From Dehalococcoidia bacterium (GTDB lineage: Bacteria > Chloroflexota > Dehalococcoidia > GIF9 > AB-539-J10), in the NCBI GenBank assembly GCA_030626915.1, contig DAOUTC010000087.1:1-5415 (forward strand): a stretch of DNA of 5,415 bases, in the 5' to 3' direction. Shown here piece by piece: positions 1-4,879 of this stretch; position 1 is the first letter of the stretch; every line of letters starts with the position of its first letter. A model generated the notes under the pieces. That model had not been told where the DNA came from. It made no database searches and saw only the letters and a program-made list of their open reading frames with translations. A program made the position numbers and the translations under genes.

Positions 1-48
1 AGGAAACTACATTCAGCAGCAAGAAAAGAATGTTTATTAATGTAAATT

Positions 49-166
49 GTCACTCTGAGCCCTTCGCTTCCTGTCATTCTGAGCGTAGCGAAGAATCTGG
101 TAGCGCTCAGGACAGGCTCCGGGAAGAGTCTATAAGAGATTCTTCGCCCACAGGGCTCAGAATGAC
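49..166. repeat. Palindromic intergenic repeat, copy R1 (composite)
   Basis: This repeat fills most of the leader before cbiB. A 12-bp perfect inverted repeat (gtcattctgagc at 73-84, gctcagaatgac at 155-166) encloses a second matching pair (cgaagaatct at 89-98, agattcttcg at 137-146). A competing hairpin is also visible: cctgtc plus ctgagcg (70-75 and 79-85, with att bulged out) pairs perfectly with cgctcaggacagg at 104-116. The first half (49-119) has the same module order as the copies at 4732 and 5190: a short gag-ending unit, cccttcgcttcct, the core unit, then a gctcag..gctcc segment. There is no T-run after the stem, so it is not a standard terminator. Positions 1-48 hold nothing I can name, and no convincing promoter or cobalamin riboswitch is visible in 1-203. 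Confidence 0.9.
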
Positions 167-203
167 AAAAGTGGAGGATTGCTAAACGCTCTCAGGAGAA
201 GCC

Positions 204-1163
204 ATGGAACCTTTATTCATTCTGCTTTTGGCGCTGATAATTGATCTTCTACTTGGGGAACCACCTCGAGCCATACATCCAGTGGTGTGGATGGGAAAGG
301 CAGTTTCCTTTTTGGAAAAAGTTGCTCCCATTTCATCTGAACCCTCTACATCCAATGGAGGGGGTAGGGTGAGGCAATTGGTCTATGGTGGCGTTATGGT
401 TTTGCTTACTATATTTATTTTTGCCTCTCCCGTTTATTTTCTTTTATTTTACATAAGCCAAGTTAGCTCGTTAGCCTATATAATTGTTGGTGCTTTGCTG
501 CTAAAGCCGACCTTTTCATTTAGAGAACTGCGTTATACTGCTCTTGAGATTAAAGTGCTCCTGGCTGAGAATAATCTAAAGGAAGCTCGGGCAAAGATGC
601 CCACCTTGGTCAGTCGTGAACCTCAAGGCCTGGGGAAGTCAGCGCTGATTTCAGCAACGATGGAGTCTATGGCGGAAAATATAAGTGATAGCTTTGTTGC
701 CCCCCTGTTCTATTTCTTATTTCTTGGTGTGCCTGGTGCTGTGGCTTATCGGGTGATAAATACCTCGGATGCCATGATTGGCTATCGTAAGAAATATGAA
801 TATTTGGGCAAATTTGCTGCTAAATTAGACGATATACTAAATTTTATCCCGGCGCGGGTCTCAGGGCTATTGCTAGTGGTAGCTGCTTATTTAACCAGGA
901 GGGATGGCAAGAATGCCTGGCAAGTTATGCTTCGTGACCATGGTAAAACAGAAAGCCCTAATGCTGGCTGGCCAATGAGTGCTATGGCCGGAGCACTCAG
1001 GGTTCGACTGGAAAAGGCAGGCTGTTATAGCTTAGGCAATGCCAATAATCCTCTATCTCCACAGCTCATTACCTCTGGAATAAAGTTAGTGAGTGTGGCT
1101 GCTCTAATTTGGGTTTTGTTTAGTTTAACCCTGGAGGTGACGTATTTTGTCTTTACTACCTAG
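204..1163 (+). CDS. cbiB: Adenosylcobinamide-phosphate synthase CbiB
   Basis: CbiB is an inner-membrane enzyme. It condenses adenosylcobyric acid with (R)-1-amino-2-propanol O-2-phosphate, the product of the next gene, to give adenosylcobinamide phosphate. The 319 residues match the family's usual length. Family signatures visible are a hydrophobic N-terminus running into LLLGEPPRAIHPVVWMG (about 15-31), ESMAENISDSFVAPLFY (154-170), NTSDAMIGY (186-194), KLDDILNFIPARV (207-219) and SPNAGWPMSAMAGAL (251-265). Hydrophobic, probably membrane-spanning stretches lie near 4-18, 60-100, 164-182, 218-230 and 292-316. The ATG is preceded by AGGAG at 194-198 with 5-nt spacing. The last 17 nt overlap the start of cobD, which suggests translational coupling. 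In the Pseudomonas naming scheme this protein is called CobD, a common source of confusion with the next gene. Confidence 0.96.
   Translation: MEPLFILLLALIIDLLLGEPPRAIHPVVWMGKAVSFLEKVAPISSEPSTSNGGGRVRQLVYGGVMVLLTIFIFASPVYFLLFYISQVSSLAYIIVGALLLKPTFSFRELRYTALEIKVLLAENNLKEARAKMPTLVSREPQGLGKSALISATMESMAENISDSFVAPLFYFLFLGVPGAVAYRVINTSDAMIGYRKKYEYLGKFAAKLDDILNFIPARVSGLLLVVAAYLTRRDGKNAWQVMLRDHGKTESPNAGWPMSAMAGALRVRLEKAGCYSLGNANNPLSPQLITSGIKLVSVAALIWVLFSLTLEVTYFVFTT
1133..1140 (+). promoter_or_regulatory. Ribosome binding site fixing the TTG start of cobD
   Basis: GGAGGTGA is an almost perfect anti-16S match. It lies inside the 3' end of cbiB, 6 nt before TTG at 1147. The next in-frame ATG of cobD is about 50 codons further on, past conserved sequence, so this site decides the start. 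Confidence 0.85.
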
Positions 1164-2271
1164 ACTGGAAATAAGGGATGTGGCAATCTGCCAGCATGGA
1201 GGAATTGACTATGCCGAGGTAAAAGCACTAGGTATTGCTCCTCAAGATATTCTCGATTTCAGTGCTAATTTAAACCCTTTCGGCCCACCGCCAGGAATGA
1301 TGGAAACACTAAGCAAGTGTCATGACGAGTTAGGCGAAGCAATCTCCCATTATCCCGACTCCGAGGCTTATCGTCTAAGGCAATCCCTGGCTGAGAAACT
1401 AGGAATAAAGGTGGAGAATATATTGGTTGGCAGTGGTTCTACTGAACTTATACGCCTGGCCGCCCTGGCTTACTTTGCTCCAGGTGATAAAGTTTTAATC
1501 ATCGAGCCCACTTATGGTGAATACCAAATTGCCTGCCAAATTACTGGAGCAGCTGTTATAAAACAGCGGCTCTCAGCGCAAAATGGTTTTTGGCTAGATA
1601 TAAATGAGACTGTTGAATTGATCCGACGGTACTGTCCCAAGGGCATCTTTGTGTGCAATCCTAATAACCCTACCGGTAGGTATTTCTCACGAACAGATTT
1701 CGAGAAGATTCTGAATGCTGCTAAGGATTCTTTAGTAGTCCTGGATGAGGCTTATGTTAGCTTTGTGGACAATGCTTGGTCCTCCCTGGATTTGGCGTTA
1801 CATTCGTCATTGCGAGCAGAGCGAAGCAATCTCCTAATCTTGCGCTCTATGACCAAAGACTATGCTATGGCTGGACTCCGCCTGGGTTATGGAGTAGCAA
1901 AGGAGGAAATTATTGCTAACCTCCGTCGCATCTGTCCACCGTGGAATGTCAATGCTCTAGCTCAAAAAGCAGGTATCACCGCTATAGCCAGCGAGGGATA
2001 TTTGAAGCGATGTCAAATTGAGCTTAGAAAGGCGAAAAATTATCTTATAGCTGAGCTTTCTGAGCTTGGCTTGCCGCCGCTTCCTTCGGAAGCAAATTTC
2101 TTTCTAGTTGAAGTTGGCAACGCTCCAAGGTTCCGTCGTGAGTTACTTAAGCGAAGGATATTAGTGCGTGACTGTACTTCATTCGGTCTTCCCCAATATG
2201 TTCGCATCGCGCCCCATTCTTTGTCTGAATGCCAAAAGTTAATCAGCGCCATTAAGGAGGTAAGAGGTTGA
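1147..2271 (+). CDS. cobD: L-threonine-O-3-phosphate decarboxylase CobD (PLP enzyme), with an in-frame repeat insertion
   Basis: CobD is a class I/II aminotransferase-fold, PLP-dependent enzyme. It decarboxylates L-threonine O-3-phosphate to (R)-1-amino-2-propanol O-2-phosphate, the linker attached by CbiB. Visible motifs are HGG near residue 18, as in CobD proteins, DFSANLNPFGPP (about 38-49), GSGSTELI (about 96-103), NPNNPTGR (171-178), DEAY (200-203), SMTK with the Schiff-base Lys237, GLRLGYG after it, and the substrate-carboxylate Arg353 in VRIAPHS. HisC (histidinol-phosphate aminotransferase) is the close paralogue. The B12 operon and the HGG N-terminus favour CobD. The start is TTG with a strong Shine-Dalgarno site, overlapping cbiB by 17 nt. 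At 374 aa it is slightly long. Residues 220-229 (SSLRAERSNL) are encoded by a palindromic repeat unit just before the active-site strand and lysine. Confidence 0.93.
   Translation: MSLLPRLEIRDVAICQHGGIDYAEVKALGIAPQDILDFSANLNPFGPPPGMMETLSKCHDELGEAISHYPDSEAYRLRQSLAEKLGIKVENILVGSGSTELIRLAALAYFAPGDKVLIIEPTYGEYQIACQITGAAVIKQRLSAQNGFWLDINETVELIRRYCPKGIFVCNPNNPTGRYFSRTDFEKILNAAKDSLVVLDEAYVSFVDNAWSSLDLALHSSLRAERSNLLILRSMTKDYAMAGLRLGYGVAKEEIIANLRRICPPWNVNALAQKAGITAIASEGYLKRCQIELRKAKNYLIAELSELGLPPLPSEANFFLVEVGNAPRFRRELLKRRILVRDCTSFGLPQYVRIAPHSLSECQKLISAIKEVRG
1806..1832 (+). repeat. Palindromic repeat core unit inside cobD, copy R5
   Basis: This 27-nt unit, beginning gtcattgcgag and ending gcgaagcaatct, is the same core as in the copy at 5217-5243 and in the intergenic copies. 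The arms ATTGC (1809-1813) and GCAAT (1826-1830) are complementary. It is nine codons long and keeps the cobD frame, encoding SLRAERSN plus parts of the flanking codons. It lies in the stretch joining the SSLDLAL segment to the LLILRSMTK strand. It is a single unit, without the neighbouring modules seen in the other copies. Confidence 0.85.
2254..2260 (+). promoter_or_regulatory. Ribosome binding site for cobO
   Basis: AAGGAGG lies within the last codons of cobD. It is 10 nt before ATG at 2271 and 7 nt before an in-frame TTG at 2268. Either start could be used. The ATG, which shares its A with the cobD TGA, is preferred because of codon strength. Confidence 0.75.
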
Positions 2272-2789
2272 TGAATAATCGAGGACTAATTCAAGTCTAT
2301 ACTGGAGATGGTAAAGGTAAAACCACAGCAGCCCTTGGGCTGGCTCTCAGGGCAGCGGGGCAAGGAATGAAAGTTATTATCATCCAATTTATCAAGGGTG
2401 ACCGCACTTGTGGAGAGCATCTTTTTGCTGCTCAATACCATCCCTTTGAAATAGTGCAGCTAAACACGGGAGACAGCTTTGTTCAAAGCTTGGAGGAACT
2501 CAGGTCAACCACCGAGCAGTCCTTCGCCTTTGCTGAGAAAACCATACTTGGTGGCGGCTACGACGTGGTTATTCTTGACGAGATATTTGTTGCTGTGAAT
2601 AAGGGACTAGTGAGCACCGAGCAAGTATTGGGACTGATGAGCAAGAAGCCTGAACCGATGGAGCTAATTTTAACTGGACGTGGAGCGCCCAAGGAAATCA
2701 TCGAGCAAGCAGACCTGGTTACCGAAATGGTGGCAGTTAAACATCCGTTTACCAAAGGAATTGAGGCGCGGAAGGGTATGGAGTATTGA
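2271..2789 (+). CDS. cobO: ATP:cob(I)alamin (corrinoid) adenosyltransferase, CobA/CobO/BtuR family
   Basis: This cytosolic enzyme transfers the 5'-deoxyadenosyl group of ATP to the reduced cobalt of corrinoids, giving the adenosylated forms used by CbiB, CobU and CobS. The 172 residues contain the family's P-loop GDGKGKTT (12-19), IIQFIKG (37-43), the Walker-B-like ILDEI (101-105), ILTGRG (133-138), and the C-terminal signature KHPF..KGIEARKGMEY (157-172). The protein is shorter than the enteric CobA at its N-terminus, because the P-loop begins only 12 residues in. It therefore lacks most of the N-terminal arm known from that enzyme. The start is ATG at 2271, overlapping the cobD stop by one base, and the gene ends one base before cobT. 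The whole arrangement indicates a single transcript with coupled translation. Confidence 0.95.
   Translation: MNNRGLIQVYTGDGKGKTTAALGLALRAAGQGMKVIIIQFIKGDRTCGEHLFAAQYHPFEIVQLNTGDSFVQSLEELRSTTEQSFAFAEKTILGGGYDVVILDEIFVAVNKGLVSTEQVLGLMSKKPEPMELILTGRGAPKEIIEQADLVTEMVAVKHPFTKGIEARKGMEY
2780..2783 (+). promoter_or_regulatory. Ribosome binding site deciding the cobT start
   Basis: GGAG lies at the end of cobO, 7 nt before ATG at 2791. The cobT frame stays open upstream to 2680, but the 37 extra codons run inside cobO in another frame and do not resemble CobT. This site and the family N-terminus place the start at 2791. Confidence 0.7.
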
Positions 2790-2790
2790 A

Positions 2791-3864
2791 ATGGGTGATT
2801 CCCTTTCCCGAACAATAAAGCAAATAAAACCTCTGGATAGTAAAGCTATGGAGGCAGCTCGAGGTCGCCAGGATGAATTGACCAAACCCAAAGGGAGTTT
2901 GGGACGGTTAGAGGAGCTATCCATCCAGATAGCTGGTATTCGTGGCAAGGTAATCGCTGGTTTTGAGCATAAAGCTATCATCACCATAGCTGCTGACCAT
3001 GGTGTGGTAAATGAGAGAGTAACTCTCTATCCCCAAGAAGTGACGGCACAGATGGTCTCTAACTTCCTTAGCGGCGGAGCCGCTATAAATGTTTTAGCGA
3101 GGTTTGTCGGTACTCGTGTTATTGTAGTTGATATGGGAGTAGCCAGTGACCTTCCATCCCATTCTGGCCTTATCTGTAGGAAAATAGCTTATGGGACAAA
3201 GAATATGGCCCAGCAAGCAGCGATGACCTCTGATGAAGCTGTGAGCTCAATAGAAGTCGGGATTGAAATCGTGGAGGCTGAGATAGCTAAAGGGCTTGAC
3301 ATTGTAGGAACTGGAGACATGGGTATTGGCAATACTACTCCCAGTAGTGCCATATGTGCCGCTATTACAGGTGAACCAGTAGAGAAGGTTACTGGTCGAG
3401 GCGAAGGATTGGACAATGAACAATTGGCCCACAAGGTCAGGGTGATTGAAAAAGCTTTGGCACTCAATAAGCCCAATCCTCGAGAGCCAATTGGTGTGTT
3501 AGCCAAAGTCGGTGGTTTCGAGATTGGAGGGTTAGCCGGAGTTATGCTTGGAGCAGCAGCACACCATATTCCTGTGGTTATTGATGGCTTTATTTCAGGT
3601 GCTGCCTCACTTATCGCTACCGAACTTTCACCCAGTTTAAAAAATTATCTTATCCCTGCTCACCTCTCCGCCGAGAGTGGACATAAAGTATTGTTGCAAT
3701 ACTTGGAGTTGACTCCGCTTCTGAATCTAGAGATGCGCCTTGGTGAGGGAACTGGGGCAGCCTTGGGTATGACAATTGTGGAGGCAGCAGTGAAGACCTT
3801 AGCCGAGATGGCAACTTTTACTGAGGCTGGCGTTTCCCAAATTAGTGATGGTTTGTCACCCTGA
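2791..3864 (+). CDS. cobT: Nicotinate-nucleotide:dimethylbenzimidazole phosphoribosyltransferase CobT
   Basis: CobT moves phosphoribose from nicotinate mononucleotide to the lower-ligand base, such as 5,6-dimethylbenzimidazole, giving alpha-ribazole 5'-phosphate for CobS. At 357 aa it has the family's usual length. Motifs in order are KPKGSLGRLEEL (32-43), AADHGVV (67-73), YPQEVTAQMV (80-89), a GGAAINVLA stretch, GDMGIGNTTPSSA (175-187), and MRLGEGTGAALG with Glu319, which aligns with the catalytic Glu317 of Salmonella CobT. Residue 176 is Asp where the Salmonella enzyme has Glu (GEMGIGNT). This is a mild substitution, and I would not infer a loss of function. The final codons (tca ccc tga) come from a palindromic repeat, so the last two residues and the stop are repeat-derived. 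The end otherwise falls close to the usual C-terminus (MATFTEAGVS). Confidence 0.97.
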   Translation: MGDSLSRTIKQIKPLDSKAMEAARGRQDELTKPKGSLGRLEELSIQIAGIRGKVIAGFEHKAIITIAADHGVVNERVTLYPQEVTAQMVSNFLSGGAAINVLARFVGTRVIVVDMGVASDLPSHSGLICRKIAYGTKNMAQQAAMTSDEAVSSIEVGIEIVEAEIAKGLDIVGTGDMGIGNTTPSSAICAAITGEPVEKVTGRGEGLDNEQLAHKVRVIEKALALNKPNPREPIGVLAKVGGFEIGGLAGVMLGAAAHHIPVVIDGFISGAASLIATELSPSLKNYLIPAHLSAESGHKVLLQYLELTPLLNLEMRLGEGTGAALGMTIVEAAVKTLAEMATFTEAGVSQISDGLSP

Positions 3865-3917
3865 GCGAAGCGAAGGGTCTAAAAACCGGGGAGATTCTTC
3901 GCTGCGCTCAGAATGAC
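3855..3917. repeat. Palindromic repeat between cobT and cobS, copy R2 (long hairpin)
   Basis: Two 26-nt arms (3855-3880 and 3892-3917) flank an 11-nt loop. Pairing the arms gives 21 Watson-Crick pairs, 2 G-U pairs and 3 mismatches. The left arm is of the ACCCT/AGGGT class and the right arm, read on the minus strand, is of the ATTCT/AGAAT class, so this copy is a hybrid. The left arm overlaps the end of cobT and contains its TGA at 3862-3864. No T-run follows, which argues against an intrinsic terminator. An mRNA-stabilising or attenuating stem is possible. Confidence 0.9.
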
Positions 3918-3949
3918 AGAACGCTAAATTTTAGAGGAAAAAGGAATAA

Positions 3950-4708
3950 ATGAACTTTTGGATTGCATGGCAATTTCTTACCATAATTCCTTCTCCTCAC
4001 CATAGAGAGCGTGGAAGTGAGGACTTAGGGAAGTCAGTAATCTTTTTTCCTATGGTGGGGCTCTTTCTGGGCCTGGTGCTATTTGGGCTTGATTACTTGC
4101 TGGTGTTATTTCTGCCCTCACTCTTAGTCAACGTCTTGCTTGTTATTGCTCTCATCATACTCACAGGTGCGCTGCACCTGGATGGCTTTATTGACACCTG
4201 TGATGGGCTGGCTCTAAGAAGCTCAACTTTAGATAGGTTAAAAGTTATGTCTGATAGTCGAGTTGGTGGGTTCGGAGTAGTAGGGGGATGTTGCCTCATT
4301 ATTGCCAAGTTTGCGGCTTTGGTCGCCTTGCCCCCGGGATTGCGAGCAACTTCTCTTATGCTTATGCCTATTTTGGGTCGCTGGGGGATGGTTTATGCTA
4401 TTTCTACCTTTCCCCTAGCTAAGAAAGAAGGTATGGGATGGGCTATTAAACAGGAGGCAAATTGGAAGGGGCTAGCTGTGGCCACGGCATTTTCCTTGAT
4501 TATAGGTTTGGTTTTGCTTAAGTGGTGGGGAGCAATGCTCATGGCAGCGCTTTGCCTCATTATCCTGGCGTTTTCAAAGTATCTTTGTTCCAGATTTGGA
4601 GGGCTTACTGGAGATAATTATGGCGCTATAAATGAATTTGCTGAAGTGGCTGTGCTCATTCTAACATTTATAGTTGGTGAATTGGGAGGCATTAGTTGGT
4701 TGAGTTAA
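3950..4708 (+). CDS. cobS: Adenosylcobinamide-GDP ribazoletransferase (cobalamin synthase) CobS
   Basis: CobS is an integral membrane enzyme that joins adenosylcobinamide-GDP (from CobU) to alpha-ribazole or its 5'-phosphate (from CobT), releasing GMP and giving adenosylcobalamin (phosphate). The 252 residues match the family. Key motifs are GALHLDGFIDTCDGL (73-87) with the conserved acidic residues Asp78, Asp82 and Asp85 expected to bind metal, SDSRVGGFGV (101-110), RWGMV (144-148), and GGLTGDNYGAINEFAE (217-232). Hydrophobic segments near 31-50, 50-73, 108-128, 133-152, 174-190, 193-209 and 232-249 fit a polytopic protein. The ATG has AAGGA just upstream (3941-3945). Unlike the earlier tight junctions, 85 nt separate this gene from cobT, and most of that is repeat. 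Confidence 0.96.
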   Translation: MNFWIAWQFLTIIPSPHHRERGSEDLGKSVIFFPMVGLFLGLVLFGLDYLLVLFLPSLLVNVLLVIALIILTGALHLDGFIDTCDGLALRSSTLDRLKVMSDSRVGGFGVVGGCCLIIAKFAALVALPPGLRATSLMLMPILGRWGMVYAISTFPLAKKEGMGWAIKQEANWKGLAVATAFSLIIGLVLLKWWGAMLMAALCLIILAFSKYLCSRFGGLTGDNYGAINEFAEVAVLILTFIVGELGGISWLS

Positions 4709-4720
4709 GTTTGAATCAGC

Positions 4721-4866
4721 AGATTCTCTCTGTCGTTGCGAGCCCTTCGCTTCCTGTCATTCTGAGGGAGAGAAACGACCGAAGAATCTCGCTCAGGATA
4801 AACTCCGTGAAGCAATCTCTTAGCCACTTTTGCGATTGCTTCATCGCTGACACTCGTTACGATGAC
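4721..4866. repeat. Palindromic repeat between cobS and cobU, copy R3 (composite)
   Basis: This copy makes up almost all of the 171-nt gap. Modules from 4732 follow the same order as in R1 and R4: gtcgttgcgag, cccttcgcttcct, gtcattctgag, a degenerate middle, gaagaatct, cgctcagga, then ctccgtgaagcaatc. A 10-bp perfect stem follows (tgaagcaatc at 4808-4817 with gattgcttca at 4834-4843). The right end (4832-4866) reads, on the minus strand, as a diverged unit beginning gtcatcg and ending gaagcaatcgc. The repeat stops 4 nt before the cobU Shine-Dalgarno site GGAG (4871-4874). The limits are approximate. A 60-codon open frame across this region is only repeat sequence. Confidence 0.85.
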
Positions 4867-4879
4867 ATTTGGAGATAGA

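Noticed and set aside
73..166. Repeat hairpins as intrinsic terminators
   Set aside because: None of the stems is followed by a T-run on either strand that I can see, and those at 3855-3917 and 4721-4866 lie within an apparent single operon.
1147..2271. HisC (histidinol-phosphate aminotransferase) as the identity of the second gene
   Set aside because: The fold and motifs are shared, but the HGG N-terminus and the position between cbiB and cobO in a B12 operon point to CobD. Some residual doubt remains without an alignment.
2680..2790. Upstream extension of the cobT frame by 37 codons
   Set aside because: It lies inside cobO in another frame, its residues do not look like CobT, and the Shine-Dalgarno site at 2780-2783 with ATG at 2791 gives the usual family N-terminus.
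2040..3506. Several minus-strand open frames of 60-105 codons under cobD, cobO and cobT
   Set aside because: They are antisense to well-recognised conserved genes, lack ribosome binding sites and family motifs, and are mirror effects of coding sequence.
4696..4878. A 60-codon plus-strand open frame between cobS and cobU
   Set aside because: It overlaps the cobS end and consists almost wholly of palindromic repeat R3. It has no ribosome binding site and no recognisable domain. It is open because repeat units tend to be open.
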